Assembly: GCF_001598475.1 (NCBI RefSeq)
Contig: NZ_BCZA01000007.1
Span: 186,001-250,000 of the forward strand
Length of the DNA: 64,000 bases
Direction of reading: 5' to 3'
DNA from: Pantoea agglomerans NBRC 102470
Lineage (GTDB): Bacteria > Pseudomonadota > Gammaproteobacteria > Enterobacterales > Enterobacteriaceae
The translations under genes and the position numbers were made by a program. The notes under the pieces are model-generated. The model searched no databases, was not told where the DNA came from, and worked only from the letters and a program-made list of their open reading frames with translations. Shown piece after piece: positions 1 to 9,877 of the stretch (position 1 is its first letter; the number at the start of each line of letters is the position of its first letter).

Positions 1-306
1 ATCGTCACGGTTAAAGGTCTGATACGACTCAGGGATAAACAGCGCAGCGGGCTGATCCACGTCGAAGGGGATTGCACCCACCAGAATGGGATGGGCAATG
101 CCCTGTTTTCTGGCTGAAGCAAAATGGTGCTGTAGTTGCTGCTGAAACTCCCCTGTCAGCTGCTCACCCTGCCTCACCGGCGCGGTAAGGGTAGTAAAAC
201 AGCCCTGTGTGGTCAGGCTTTGCCAGGGAGAGGTAAACAGAAAGCCACGGCAGAGTGCCGGGAAATCCTGCAACAAGGGATGTTCAAACGCCAGCGATTC
301 CACCAT
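1..306 (-). CDS. entC: EntC, isochorismate synthase (N-terminal part, cut by window edge)
   Basis: Isochorismate synthase converts chorismate to isochorismate, the first committed step of 2,3-dihydroxybenzoate and enterobactin synthesis in the cytosol. Only the first 102 codons are inside the window. The translation contains segments typical of EntC: GCFTTLTAP, then HPILVGAIPFD and FIPESYQTF. The catalytic C-terminal chorismate-binding domain lies outside. The ATG at 306 is preceded by AGGTGG about six bases upstream. It is divergent from fepB across a Fur-like palindrome, so iron repression is expected. The rest of the entCEBA operon presumably continues to the left. Confidence 0.88.
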   Translation of the reverse strand, partial: MVESLAFEHPLLQDFPALCRGFLFTSPWQSLTTQGCFTTLTAPVRQGEQLTGEFQQQLQHHFASARKQGIAHPILVGAIPFDVDQPAALFIPESYQTFNRDD

Positions 307-335
307 AATTTCCACCTATAAATGATAAGATAACT

Positions 336-354
336 AATAATGATTATCATTTGT
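336..354. promoter_or_regulatory. Fur box between entC and fepB
   Basis: The stretch AATAATGATTATCATTTGT is centred on the perfect palindrome AATGAT-T-ATCATT and matches the 19-bp Fur consensus at most positions. It lies in the 177-bp divergent region between entC and fepB, so it can serve both promoters. Matches to the published consensus were counted by eye. Confidence 0.8.
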
Positions 355-483
355 ATTGTGGGCCAGTAACCTACGTTGATTAGCCGAAAGTGTCAATAAT
401 TACGCGGCGATTCAGCTGGTATGGCCGGTTAAATCAGCACAAATGGTCTCTCTCTTTTTCCGGGTAAAAGTGGACGAAAATCT

Positions 484-1452
484 ATGAGTAAACATGGTGT
501 CACATTGGCGATAGCGCTGTTTTTCCTGAGCATCAGCCTGTTCAGTGTTACCGCTGCTGCCCAGACCGGCTGGCCGCGAACTGTCGCCGGGGCAACAGGC
601 AATATCACGCTGACCCAGGCACCGATGCGCATTGTTTCGACCAGCGTTACCCTGACCGGCTCGCTGCTGGCCATTGATGCGCCGGTCGTCGCTAGTGGCG
701 CAACCGCACCCGGCAGTCGGCTGGCTGATAAGCAGGGATTCTTCCGTCAGTGGGGCGAAGTGGCCAAACAGCGCGGCGTAAAACGTCTCTACATTGGTGA
801 GCCCAGTGCAGAAGCGATTGCTGCTGAAGCGCCAGACCTGATTGTGGTCAGCGCCACCGGGAATGATTCGGCGATCAAACTGGTCGATCAGCTCGCGGCG
901 ATTGCGCCGGTGCTGGTGGTGAATTACGACGATAAAAGCTGGCAGCAACTGGTGACGTTGCTGGGTGAGGCGACCGGGCATGAAGCGGAAGCTGCCGCCC
1001 GGAAAGCTGAGTTTGATGCGCGAGAAAAGGCTCTGAAAGCGAAGCTGACCCTGCCGCCGCAGCCGGTTTCAGCGATGGTGTGGAACGGGGATGGCCGGGC
1101 AGTCAATCTATGGACGGATGCGTCGGCGCAGGGGAAATTACTGCAGCAACTGGGCTTCACTCTGGCGACGCCGCCGGCCACTCTTCAGTCTGGTCACAGC
1201 ATGGGACAGCGTAAAGATATCCTGCAACTATCAGGAGAAAATCTGGCGGCAGGCCTTAATGGTCAATCATATCTGCTGTTTGCCGCTGAAGAGCCCACCG
1301 CCGCACAGGTGATGAGCAACCCTTTCCTGGCGCAGACCCCAGCTGTGCGCGCAAAAGCGGTCTATGCGCTGGGGCTGGATAGCTTCCGGCTCGACTACTA
1401 CAGCGCCAGCAATTTGCTGACGCGGCTGGAGACGTTATTCGTTAAATCATGA
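484..1452 (+). CDS. fepB: FepB, periplasmic ferric-enterobactin binding protein
   Basis: FepB captures ferric enterobactin in the periplasm and delivers it to the FepDGC ABC importer. The 322-residue protein starts with a hydrophobic signal segment (about residues 6-21) followed by an Ala-rich cleavage site near residue 25. The mature part has the features of class III periplasmic binding proteins: the [10 protein letters not shown] segment early on, then a lobe with [13 protein letters not shown] and a long linker helix around residues 155-190. Its stop overlaps the stop of convergent entS by 6 bp. It sits divergent from entC beside the Fur box. Identification rests on FepB-like sequence and on context. 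Confidence 0.9.
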   Translation: MSKHGVTLAIALFFLSISLFSVTAAAQTGWPRTVAGATGNITLTQAPMRIVSTSVTLTGSLLAIDAPVVASGATAPGSRLADKQGFFRQWGEVAKQRGVKRLYIGEPSAEAIAAEAPDLIVVSATGNDSAIKLVDQLAAIAPVLVVNYDDKSWQQLVTLLGEATGHEAEAAARKAEFDAREKALKAKLTLPPQPVSAMVWNGDGRAVNLWTDASAQGKLLQQLGFTLATPPATLQSGHSMGQRKDILQLSGENLAAGLNGQSYLLFAAEEPTAAQVMSNPFLAQTPAVRAKAVYALGLDSFRLDYYSASNLLTRLETLFVKS

Positions 1453-2709
1453 TCCCGTTTCCGCCGGTGCAGGCGGTTGATAGCGACGCAGACGCGCCAT
1501 CAGCAGCCACATGACGATGCCCAGCACGGTGGCTGCCAGACCAGACAGGCTGGCCGCCTGCTGCGGCAACAGCAGTGAACCCATCGCGCCAATCATCGCT
1601 GCACCTATCGCATCGCCGGTGACATTCTGCGCTGTCCAGAGGCTGTTGATCCTGCCGAGCAGCGCATCAGGCGTCAGCGTCTGGATCAGCGCGTACTGCA
1701 CCAGGCTGTTGATGGCACTGAAATAGCCAAAGGCCGCGAGGCAGACCAGACTCGCGCTGAACCACGGCATCAGGCTGAACAGAGCCAGCGCGACGAAAGC
1801 AGCAATAGCACTCGCCAGAATCAGGCGGCCCGGCTGCGGTGACTGTGCCAGCCGTCCGCTGGTGAGGGCACCTGTGGCAGCACCCAGCGGAACGGCGGCA
1901 TACATCAGCCCTAACTCCGTCACACCGACCTGCCAGTGTGGCGCCAGCGCCGGATAGAGCACGCGCACCGCGCTGGCTAACGTCACCAGCGCGCCGACCA
2001 GCGCCGCCATGCCAACGATCGGGCTGGCAAACAGGAATTGCACGCCGCTGACCAGTGCTTTTAGCGGATGCTCACGCGGCTGCGGCGGTGGCGCCAGCCG
2101 CGGCAACCGCAGCAGGGTTAGCACCGTCAGCAACGTGCCGAACGCCGCCAGTCCGTAGTTCCACGCCACACCGCCCTGCGCGATGACCAGTCCGGCAATG
2201 GCGGGGGAGAGAATCGCGCCAAAGCGCACCGTCAGCATGGTAATCGCACCTGCTTTCATCAGGTTTTCACGCCCGACCAGCGCCGGCGTCGCCGCCAGCA
2301 GCGCGGTGACGCCTATCGCGCCAAAAAAACCATCCCACAGTCCCAGCACAAAGACGGCGATCACCGACGGCGAAGGGAGCAGGGCATTGATGCATAAGGC
2401 GACAAAGCCCAGGCCACAGGTGGATCGGGCAAACAGGATCAGACGTCGGCGCTCATAGCGATCCGCCAGCACGCCGCCGGTCAGCAGGCCGATAAACATG
2501 CCGGCACCGGCCAGCGTCACCGCCAGACCCACCAGCAGCGGCGACTGCGTTAGCTGCTGAATCTGAACCGGTACCGCCACCGCCAGCATGCCGAGGGCGA
2601 CGATGGAGATAAAGCGGGCGATAAAAATGGCGCGAAAGGCGGGGTGGGTTCTCAGCAGGCTGAGATCGATAAAGTGGGAGGGTTTGTTCATAGCGTCGCT
2701 TTTTTGCAC
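1447..2709 (-). CDS. entS: EntS, enterobactin exporter (major facilitator family)
   Basis: EntS moves newly made enterobactin across the inner membrane to the periplasm. The protein is about 420 residues with 12 hydrophobic segments, and has the MFS loop signature [12 protein letters not shown] after the second helix. EntS-like runs include [12 protein letters not shown] near the N-terminus, [15 protein letters not shown] and [18 protein letters not shown]. Two starts are possible. A GTG at 2709 has AGGA six bases upstream. The ATG at 2691 gives the E. coli-like N-terminus [13 protein letters not shown] but has a poor ribosome binding site. Divergent from fepD across a Fur box. Confidence 0.92.
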   Translation of the reverse strand: MQKSDAMNKPSHFIDLSLLRTHPAFRAIFIARFISIVALGMLAVAVPVQIQQLTQSPLLVGLAVTLAGAGMFIGLLTGGVLADRYERRRLILFARSTCGLGFVALCINALLPSPSVIAVFVLGLWDGFFGAIGVTALLAATPALVGRENLMKAGAITMLTVRFGAILSPAIAGLVIAQGGVAWNYGLAAFGTLLTVLTLLRLPRLAPPPQPREHPLKALVSGVQFLFASPIVGMAALVGALVTLASAVRVLYPALAPHWQVGVTELGLMYAAVPLGAATGALTSGRLAQSPQPGRLILASAIAAFVALALFSLMPWFSASLVCLAAFGYFSAINSLVQYALIQTLTPDALLGRINSLWTAQNVTGDAIGAAMIGAMGSLLLPQQAASLSGLAATVLGIVMWLLMARLRRYQPPAPAETGS

Positions 2710-2768
2710 CCATTTTCCTCATCATTGAGTCCGGGAGTCATGGTAACATACAAAAAATCACTAATAAC

Positions 2769-2787
2769 GATAACAAGTATCATTATC
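2769..2787. promoter_or_regulatory. Fur box between entS and fepD
   Basis: GATAACAAGTATCATTATC matches the 19-bp Fur consensus at 15 positions by eye count. It lies in the 127-bp divergent region of entS and the fepDGC operon. Confidence 0.75.
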
Positions 2788-2836
2788 ATAATGACTCGTG
2801 CTGCGATCTCAATGAATCGGTGAAGGTTTAAACGTT

Positions 2837-3826
2837 ATGCGTCAACTTCGTGCAATAGCAGGTTCAGGGATGCTGCTGTTGTTGCTTCTCGCGCTCAGCC
2901 TGATGCTGGGTGCCAAATCTATCCCCTTTCATGATGTCACGCAGGCCTTATTCAGCGACTGTAACCGCGTCGATTGTGTCATCGTGCGCGATGCCCGACT
3001 GCCGCGCACCCTGGCGGGTCTGCTGGCCGGGATCAGTTTAGGTCTGGCGGGCGCGCTGATGCAGAGCCTGACGCGCAATCCGCTGGCCGATCCCGGCATT
3101 CTCGGTATCAACGCCGGTGCAGGCTTTGCGGTGGTGCTGGGCATCGCCCTGTCTGGCGCTGACTCCCCCGCGGACTGGCTTGGCTTTGCCTTTACGGGCG
3201 CACTGCTGGCCTCCCTGCTGGTGGCGCTGACCGGTGCGCTGGGCGGTGGCCGCGTTAATCCGGTGCGTCTGACGCTGGCAGGCGTGGCGCTGGGCGCGGT
3301 GCTGGAGGGGTTAACCTCTGGTTTATCGCTGCTCAATCCTGACATCTACGATCATCTGCGTTTCTGGCACAGTGGCTCGCTGGATATCCGCAATTTTGCC
3401 ATTCTGCGCACCACCTTTCCGGCGGTAGTCGCCGGTAGCCTGCTGGCGCTGCTGCTGGCGCGTTCGCTCAACAGCCTGAGTATGGGCGGTGATATGGCGA
3501 CCGCGCTGGGTACCCGGGTGATGCGTACCCAGCTGGTGGGATTACTGGCTATTGCGCTGCTGAGTGGGGCGGCGACAGCCGCTGTCGGCCCCATCGCGTT
3601 TGTCGGCTTAATGACGCCACATCTGGCCCGCTGGCTGCTGGGTAACGATCATCGCTGGATGCTGCCCGGAACCCTTCTTATCACCCCCTGTTTGCTGCTG
3701 GCCGCCGATATTCTGGGACGGCTGCTGGTACCGGGCGAACTGCGCGTGTCGATTGTCACGGCCATACTGGGCGCGCCGATGCTGATTGTGCTGGTGCGCC
3801 GCAAGTCGGGAAGAGGACAGATATGA
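2837..3826 (+). CDS. fepD: FepD, ferric-enterobactin ABC importer permease
   Basis: FepD is one of the two permease subunits of the FepBDGC importer in the inner membrane. It has 329 residues and is almost entirely hydrophobic, of the FecCD/BtuC type. Characteristic segments are VIVRDARLPRTLAGLLAGISL, where the conserved RLPR stands before a helix, then QSLTRNPLADPGILGINAGAG, and VGPIAFVGLMTPHLAR, the cytoplasmic coupling region that contacts the ATPase. GAAGG upstream of the ATG is a plausible ribosome binding site. The last four bases overlap the fepG start (ATGA), which indicates translational coupling. Confidence 0.93.
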   Translation: MRQLRAIAGSGMLLLLLLALSLMLGAKSIPFHDVTQALFSDCNRVDCVIVRDARLPRTLAGLLAGISLGLAGALMQSLTRNPLADPGILGINAGAGFAVVLGIALSGADSPADWLGFAFTGALLASLLVALTGALGGGRVNPVRLTLAGVALGAVLEGLTSGLSLLNPDIYDHLRFWHSGSLDIRNFAILRTTFPAVVAGSLLALLLARSLNSLSMGGDMATALGTRVMRTQLVGLLAIALLSGAATAAVGPIAFVGLMTPHLARWLLGNDHRWMLPGTLLITPCLLLAADILGRLLVPGELRVSIVTAILGAPMLIVLVRRKSGRGQI

Positions 3827-4803
3827 AACGGGTGATGGTTAATGCGCTGATGCTGCTGGTGGCCTGCGGGGTGCTGGCCTTTCTGAGCATTACGCGCGGC
3901 ACCTTACCGATCTCCGCCAGCCAGTTGTGGGCCCTTATCAACGGCGAGGCGGCGCGTAACATACAGTTGATTGTACTGGAGTGGCGACTGCCGCGTGTCA
4001 TGATGGCGCTGCTGATTGGTGCGGCACTGGGCGTCAGCGGGGCAATTTTTCAGTCGCTGCTGCGCAACCCGCTGGGCAGCCCCGATATTCTGGGTTTCAA
4101 TACCGGCGCTTACAGCGGCGTGCTGGTGGCACTGGTGCTGTTCCAGCAAAACATGGAGGGCATGACGCTGGCGGCACTGCTTGGCGGACTGCTCACGGCG
4201 GGCGTGGTCTGGCTGTTCAGCTGGCGCAACGGCGTGGAGACCTTTCGTCTGATCATTGTGGGCATCAGCGTGCGGGCGCTGCTGATGGCGCTGAACAGCT
4301 GGCTGATTATCAGCGCCTCACTGGAGGCGGCACTGAGCGCCGGGCTCTGGAGCGCCGGTTCACTCAACGGCATTACCTGGGCGAAAACGACGCCGGTGAT
4401 TACCGTGCTTCTGCTGGCGCTGCTGGCGACAAGCATGCTGGCCCGGCGCATGCGTCTGCTGGAGATGGGTGACGACACCGCCTGCGCGCTGGGCGTACCG
4501 GTTGAACGCAGCCGCGTTTTGCTGATGCTGACGGGCGTGATCCTCACCGCCGCCTCTACCGCGCTGGTCGGTCCTGTCTCCTTTATTGCGCTGCTGGCAC
4601 CGCAGATTGCTCGTCGGCTATGTGGCGGTATCAAAGGCGCGCTGCCGCTGGCTGCCTTGTGCGGCGCGCTGCTGTTAACCGCCGCGGATTACGCCGCGCA
4701 GCACTTTTTCCTGCCTTATCAGCTGCCGGTTGGCGTCATCACGGTTAGCCTGGGCGGACTCTATCTGATTGCTTTACTGGTAAGGGAGGCGCGACGCCAA
4801 TGA
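3823..4803 (+). CDS. fepG: FepG, ferric-enterobactin ABC importer permease
   Basis: FepG is the second permease of the ferric-enterobactin importer and pairs with FepD. It has 326 residues in a FecCD fold, with the same landmarks as FepD: EWRLPRVMMALLIGAALGVSG, QSLLRNPLGSPDILGFNTGA and LVGPVSFIALLAPQIARRL. Start and stop overlap both neighbours by ATGA, so fepD, fepG and fepC form one tightly coupled operon. The order fepD-fepG-fepC is the same as in E. coli. Confidence 0.93.
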   Translation: MKRVMVNALMLLVACGVLAFLSITRGTLPISASQLWALINGEAARNIQLIVLEWRLPRVMMALLIGAALGVSGAIFQSLLRNPLGSPDILGFNTGAYSGVLVALVLFQQNMEGMTLAALLGGLLTAGVVWLFSWRNGVETFRLIIVGISVRALLMALNSWLIISASLEAALSAGLWSAGSLNGITWAKTTPVITVLLLALLATSMLARRMRLLEMGDDTACALGVPVERSRVLLMLTGVILTAASTALVGPVSFIALLAPQIARRLCGGIKGALPLAALCGALLLTAADYAAQHFFLPYQLPVGVITVSLGGLYLIALLVREARRQ

Positions 4804-5591
4804 CAGTGAAAACACGTTTGCAGGGCGACGCGCTGACGCTGGGGTATGACAAAAAAATCGTGGCGGAGAATCTCACCGTCGCGATCCCCGACGGTGAACT
4901 GACCGTTATTATTGGCCCCAACGCCTGTGGAAAGTCGACGCTGCTGCGTACCTTAAGCCGCCTGGTCTCGCCCCTGAAAGGCCAGGTGCTGCTGGATGGC
5001 AATGCGATTGCGCACTACGCTACCAAAGAGGTGGCGCGTCGGCTGGGTCTGCTACCGCAAAGCTCGAATGCACCAGCGGGCATCAGCGTCAGCGAACTGG
5101 TCGCGCGCGGGCGTTATCCGCACCAGTCGCTGTTTGGTCGCTGGCGACAGGAAGATGAGACGGCTGTTCAGCAGGCAATGCAGGCTACCGGCGTGGCAGA
5201 TTTGGCGCAGCAGCAGGTTGATACGCTCTCTGGCGGCCAGCGGCAGCGGGTGTGGATTGCGATGGTGCTGGCTCAGCAGACGCCACTGTTGCTGCTGGAT
5301 GAACCGACCACCTGGCTCGACATCGCCCATCAGATTGAGTTGCTGGAATTAATGCAGGATCTCAATCAGCAGCATGGCCGTACGCTGGTGGTGGTGCTGC
5401 ACGATCTCAATCAGGCGTGCCGCTATGCCAGCCACCTGATTGCGATGCGAGACGGGAAAATTATTGCCGAAGGGAAACCGGCGGAGATCGTTACGCCGGA
5501 ACTGATAGAAGCGATCTACGGCCTGCGCTGCATCATCATTAACGATCCGGTGGCCGGTACGCCGATGATTGTGCCGCTGGGAAGAGGCTGA
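4800..5591 (+). CDS. fepC: FepC, ferric-enterobactin ABC importer ATPase
   Basis: FepC is the cytoplasmic ATPase that powers ferric-enterobactin import. Over 263 residues it carries a Walker A GPNACGKST (39-47), signature LSGGQ (143-147), Walker B LLLLDEP (163-169) and the switch His in VVLHDLNQACRY. This is the pattern of the FecE/BtuD-type siderophore ATPases. It is the last gene of the fepDGC operon, and its start overlaps fepG by four bases. Downstream is a short gap to the convergent entF; the fepE gene found next to fepC in E. coli is absent. Confidence 0.94.
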   Translation: MTVKTRLQGDALTLGYDKKIVAENLTVAIPDGELTVIIGPNACGKSTLLRTLSRLVSPLKGQVLLDGNAIAHYATKEVARRLGLLPQSSNAPAGISVSELVARGRYPHQSLFGRWRQEDETAVQQAMQATGVADLAQQQVDTLSGGQRQRVWIAMVLAQQTPLLLLDEPTTWLDIAHQIELLELMQDLNQQHGRTLVVVLHDLNQACRYASHLIAMRDGKIIAEGKPAEIVTPELIEAIYGLRCIIINDPVAGTPMIVPLGRG

Positions 5592-5593
5592 CC

Positions 5594-5621
5594 TGCGCTT
5601 TCTCCACCCGAAGAAAGCGCA
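5594..5621. terminator. Hairpin between convergent fepC and entF
   Basis: TGCGCTTTCT and AGAAAGCGCA form a perfect 10-bp inverted repeat around an 8-base loop, directly after the fepC stop and ahead of the entF stop. Neither side has a proper T run, so a terminator role for both genes is only a guess from position and stem strength. Confidence 0.4.
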
Positions 5622-5634
5622 AAGTCAGAACGGT

Positions 5635-8600
5635 TCAGGGATCCAGCGACGCCAGGCACTGCTGCAGTCGTGGCCCAATCTGTTCGAACATGCGCGGTGA
5701 GATGATCTCGACGTGCGCACAGTCCAGCGGCCAGATAGTCAGCTCGCCCACATAGGGCGCCCAGGCGCGGCGCGCATCCTGACCGGGCTGCTGCGTCTGT
5801 TCCGCCAGGAACAGGGTTGCGTGTCCGGTGAAGCGGGCACTGCGCGCTGTTGCCAGCAGGCGCACTGAACTGGCGTAGTTGGCTTCAATGGTGGTAAACA
5901 GTGCCTCCATTCCTTCACCGGCCTGCTGCCGTTGCGCAGCGATAAACTGCTCGCGCTCACGATTAACCTCTTCCAGCACCGCCGGATCCAGCACGTTTTC
6001 ACCGCGCCGTTCATCCCAGTTCTGCGTCTCCGGCGGCCAGGTATCCAGCAGTCCAAGGAAGGCAACGGTTTCACCTTCGGCCTCCAGCCGCGCGGCGATA
6101 CCCTGCGCCAGCGTGCCGCCCAGCGAGTAGCCCAGGAAATAGTAAGGCCCCTGTGGCTGCTGCTGACGCACCGTCGCCAGATGCGCCTCACACACCGCGT
6201 CAAGGTGCTGCGCCTGGTTCAGCGGGCTGGCGGTGTCGGGTGACTGAATGCCGAGTAGCGACCAGCGTGCATCCAGATAGCGCTGCAACACGCTGAACTG
6301 CCAGGCAAAACCGGAGGCGGGATGGAAGCAGAACAGCGTCGGGCCAGTGCTGCGTCGCAAGGGTAATACCGCTTCAAATCCGGCGCGAGCCACATCCGCG
6401 GGCTCGCTGCTGAGCAGTGCCGCCAGCTTTTCTACCGTGGATGCCACCATAATCTGGCCCACTGACACAGGCTGATTCAGCGTCCGGCGCAGCTGTGCTG
6501 CCAGCCGCATCGCCAGCAGCGAGTGGCCGCCCAGCGAGAAGAAATCATCCTGGGCGCTCACCGGTTCGCACTCCAGCAGTCTGGCAAACGCCTGCGCCAG
6601 TGTCGTTTCGAGTCCGGGATGCGGCGCGCGACCAGCCAGCGCTGCCTGCGTTTGCGGCAGCGGCAGCGCTTTGCGATCCAGTTTACCGTTGCTGCTGAGC
6701 GGTAACGCCGCCAGCTGAACAATCGCCACCGGCACCATATGCGCTGGTAACTGTGTGGCCAGAGTCTGACGCATTGCGTCGGTATCAATCGGGCCATCAG
6801 CCACCACATAGCCGACCAGCTGGCGGGCATCGCCCTGCTGATCGCTGCTGCTCCCCAGCACCACCGCATGTGTGACGGCCTGCTCAATGCCAGGTAGCGC
6901 AGCCATGGCGTGGTCGATCTCGTTCAGCTCGATACGCTGTCCGCGAATTTTAAGCTGATCGTCGCTGCGGCCCAGATACTTCACCGCACCATCCGGCAGC
7001 CAGCGCGCCACATCACCGGTGCGGTACATCCGGGAGCCGTGTCCCCACGGATCGGCGACAAACCGGCTGGCAGTGAGGTCGGGACGATCAAGATAGCCAT
7101 GCGCCAGCTGCACGCCGGTCAGATAGAGATCGCCAGCCACGCCCGGTGGCACCGGCTGCAGACGTGCATCCAGAATCCGTAAGCCGGTGTTCCAGACCGG
7201 GAAGCCAATCGGCACGCTGGCCCCTTCGACGGCCGCCAGTTCCGGGCCAAAGGCCGGATAGTAGCTGACATCAACCGCCGCTTCGGTCGGGCCATAAAGA
7301 TTATGCAAGGGCACACGGGTCAGCGCCTGCCACTGGCGCGATAACTCTGCGGGCAGCGCTTCGCCGCTACAGAAAACCCGGCGCAGGGTGGCGCAGCGCG
7401 CTATCGCGTCACCTTCCTGCAACGAAGCGACAAAAGCAGCCAGCATCGACGGAACAAAATGGGTGGTGGTCACGCGGTAGCGGGCAAACAGCTGCTGCAG
7501 CGCGTCCGGGTCGCGATGAGCATCGGGCGGAGCCATCACCAGCCGTGCGCCGACGATGAGCGGCCAGAAGAACTCCCATACCGAAACATCAAAGCTGCTC
7601 GGGGTTTTCTGCAACACCACATCATCGCTGCCGAGCGGATAGCGATCCTGCATCCATAACAGACGGTTGACGATCGCCTCATGACTGACCAGCACCCCTT
7701 TTGGCCGACCGGTCGAGCCGGAGGTATAGATGATGTATGCGCCATCCTGTGGACGCGGGGCCTGCATCAGCACGCTATCAACGGGTGTTAACAGCGCGTC
7801 GTAAAACAGCGGCGCGACGGGTGAGAGTGCCGCCAGCCGCTCGGCCAGTTCACGAAAGGTGATCAGCGTTTTCGGCGCGGCATCTTCCAGCATCATCTGT
7901 AACCGATCGTCCGGGTAGCCGGTATCAAGCGGCAGCCAGGTTGCCCCCACGCTGACGATCGCCTGCAGCGCCAGCGATAAAAAGACCGAACGCGGCAGCG
8001 CTACGGCGACGATATCACCCGGCGTCACTCCCTGCGCAATCAACTGTTGCCCCAGCGCGGCGACCTGCTGCTGCATCTGTTGATAGTCAAGCTGATGCCC
8101 CTCATCTGCCAGTGCCGGAGCGCGCGGCGAACGCTGTGCCTGACGGAGCAGCAGGCTGCTCAGGGTTTCTGCGGGCAGCATTACGGCAGTCTGGTTGATT
8201 GCCGCGAGCTGCTGATGCTCTTCCGGCATCAGCATGTCCAGCTCGCCACAGGCACTGGCTGGCCGGACGGCAAGCTGCTGAAGCAGCAGGCCAAAGCGGC
8301 TGGCGTGTTGCTTTAGCGTTGTGTCGCTGTAGCGCTGTGCATTAGCGAGTAACTCCAGCGTCAGGTCGCCCTGTTCGCTGAGGTAGATAGCAATCTCCAG
8401 ATCGCGTACCGGTCCTGACGCCAGCTGATGGGTTATGCCTTTGATGCCAGCGAAATCGAGCTGGTAATCAAACATCTTCAGGTTGATTACCGGCCCATAG
8501 AGCGGATCGCTGTCGCCGGAGCGACCCAGATCGCGCTGCACCTGTTCAGCGTCGTAGCGCTGATGGCGACGCATTTTTTTGACTTCGCCCGCCAGACGCC

Positions 8601-9564
8601 CGGCCAGTGCCGTCAGCGGCTGTGCCGGATCGTAATGCACCGCCATTGGCAGCACGTTAATCACCGGACCGGTGGCGCAGAGCGCGGCCGAGCCGATGCG
8701 GCGCATAAAGATGAAACCGGCGGCGAACGCATGCTGACCGGTGAGGCGCGCCAGCCATAACGCCACCAGCGCAAAGGCGGTATCCGCAGCACTGAGGTTG
8801 TGCTGCCCGGTGTGCGTCAGCAAAGCCTGAAAAGTGTCGCGATCCACGGCAAACGTGTGGCGCAGCAGGTCGGTACTGGCGCTCTGACCGGCCAGCGGCA
8901 GAGCGGACAACGAGGCGGGCGCAGGTAGCTGCGCGCCTTTCTCCAGCCAGAACTGGCGATCGCGCTGCCAGCCCGAAGATTGCTGATAGCGCTGATATTC
9001 ATCAACGACGTCGCTGAACGGCACGAACGGGCTTGGCTCCGGCGTGTCGCCGCGCTGCCAGGCGCTGTAGAGATTGGCGATACGGCGGGTCAGGGCGGTG
9101 AAACTAAAACCATCGACCACCAGATGATGATATCGCTGATACCAGTACCAGTGATCCTCATCCAGCCGAAACAGGCTGTGATGGTAGAGCGGCGCGCCGC
9201 TCAGCACCCGCAGATCGCCGGCCATATCCTGCTGCATCAGCGCACGTGCTGCGGCCTCAGGATCGGCGGCGTCGCGCAGATCGATCACCTCAGGCTCGCG
9301 GAAAGCCTGGGGTTCAGGCCACTGTAGCGGTTCACCCTCCTGCTCGCCAAAGGCCATATTCAGTGTGTCTGCTTCCTGCATGCCAGCAATTATGGCCCGT
9401 GACAGCAACGCGCTGTTCAGCGCACCGCGCAGTTCGACAAAATGCGCCACGGCGTAAGCATTGGAATAGGGCGATAGCTGGTCAGCGATCCAGATTCCGG
9501 GCTGAGCGGCCACCAGCGGCAGCGTTTTTTGTTCTGTCTGCGGGTTGAGGGTGATCTCAGACAT
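5635..9564 (-). CDS. entF: EntF, enterobactin synthase non-ribosomal peptide synthetase
   Basis: EntF activates serine, condenses it with dihydroxybenzoate carried by EntB, and cyclises three units into enterobactin. It has 1309 residues in four modules. The condensation domain has HHLVVDG at 146-152. The adenylation domain has the core motif YIIYTSGSTGRPKG and the later TGDVARW. The carrier domain has LGGHSLL with phosphopantetheine Ser1015. The thioesterase has GYSLGG with nucleophile Ser1147 and a late His in CAHVEII. Length and order match E. coli EntF. The first eight bases overlap the end of ybdZ, so fes, ybdZ and entF read as one Fur-controlled operon. Confidence 0.96.
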   Translation of the reverse strand: MSEITLNPQTEQKTLPLVAAQPGIWIADQLSPYSNAYAVAHFVELRGALNSALLSRAIIAGMQEADTLNMAFGEQEGEPLQWPEPQAFREPEVIDLRDAADPEAAARALMQQDMAGDLRVLSGAPLYHHSLFRLDEDHWYWYQRYHHLVVDGFSFTALTRRIANLYSAWQRGDTPEPSPFVPFSDVVDEYQRYQQSSGWQRDRQFWLEKGAQLPAPASLSALPLAGQSASTDLLRHTFAVDRDTFQALLTHTGQHNLSAADTAFALVALWLARLTGQHAFAAGFIFMRRIGSAALCATGPVINVLPMAVHYDPAQPLTALAGRLAGEVKKMRRHQRYDAEQVQRDLGRSGDSDPLYGPVINLKMFDYQLDFAGIKGITHQLASGPVRDLEIAIYLSEQGDLTLELLANAQRYSDTTLKQHASRFGLLLQQLAVRPASACGELDMLMPEEHQQLAAINQTAVMLPAETLSSLLLRQAQRSPRAPALADEGHQLDYQQMQQQVAALGQQLIAQGVTPGDIVAVALPRSVFLSLALQAIVSVGATWLPLDTGYPDDRLQMMLEDAAPKTLITFRELAERLAALSPVAPLFYDALLTPVDSVLMQAPRPQDGAYIIYTSGSTGRPKGVLVSHEAIVNRLLWMQDRYPLGSDDVVLQKTPSSFDVSVWEFFWPLIVGARLVMAPPDAHRDPDALQQLFARYRVTTTHFVPSMLAAFVASLQEGDAIARCATLRRVFCSGEALPAELSRQWQALTRVPLHNLYGPTEAAVDVSYYPAFGPELAAVEGASVPIGFPVWNTGLRILDARLQPVPPGVAGDLYLTGVQLAHGYLDRPDLTASRFVADPWGHGSRMYRTGDVARWLPDGAVKYLGRSDDQLKIRGQRIELNEIDHAMAALPGIEQAVTHAVVLGSSSDQQGDARQLVGYVVADGPIDTDAMRQTLATQLPAHMVPVAIVQLAALPLSSNGKLDRKALPLPQTQAALAGRAPHPGLETTLAQAFARLLECEPVSAQDDFFSLGGHSLLAMRLAAQLRRTLNQPVSVGQIMVASTVEKLAALLSSEPADVARAGFEAVLPLRRSTGPTLFCFHPASGFAWQFSVLQRYLDARWSLLGIQSPDTASPLNQAQHLDAVCEAHLATVRQQQPQGPYYFLGYSLGGTLAQGIAARLEAEGETVAFLGLLDTWPPETQNWDERRGENVLDPAVLEEVNREREQFIAAQRQQAGEGMEALFTTIEANYASSVRLLATARSARFTGHATLFLAEQTQQPGQDARRAWAPYVGELTIWPLDCAHVEIISPRMFEQIGPRLQQCLASLDP

Positions 9565-9775
9565 TTTCGCCTCTGTCCTGCGTCATAACCGGACGGATAT
9601 CGTGCCAGTTTTCATTCAGCCAGCTCAGACAGTCAGCCTGTGGTCCGGGACCAAACACCGGCTGCCATCCTGCCGGAACCGCACAAAAGGCGGGCCATAA
9701 GCTGTACTGCTGCTGATCGTTCTTCAGCACCTGACAATCCTGTTGCGGATCGTCGAAAGGGTTAAGTTGTTGCAT
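9557..9775 (-). CDS. ybdZ: YbdZ, MbtH-like protein for EntF
   Basis: MbtH-like proteins bind NRPS adenylation domains and help them fold or work; YbdZ is the partner of EntF. The 72-residue protein has the family marks NPFDD near the start, SLWP, PAGW and a C-terminal W-x-DIRP segment. The ATG at 9775 was chosen because AGGAGA lies eight bases upstream and the product then begins MQQLNPFDD, like relatives. Upstream in-frame ATG 9826 adds 17 unrelated residues. It ends inside the first codons of entF, which suggests coupled synthesis in fixed proportion. Confidence 0.9.
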   Translation of the reverse strand: MQQLNPFDDPQQDCQVLKNDQQQYSLWPAFCAVPAGWQPVFGPGPQADCLSWLNENWHDIRPVMTQDRGENV

Positions 9776-9877
9776 GTCGGTCTCCTGTCCGCAGTCACCG
9801 GGCGCGCTAACGCCGCTGTCCTGCATATCCGATATCTTTCAGTGGCGCGCAGAAGGCGGAATATAAGCGGGTTAGGG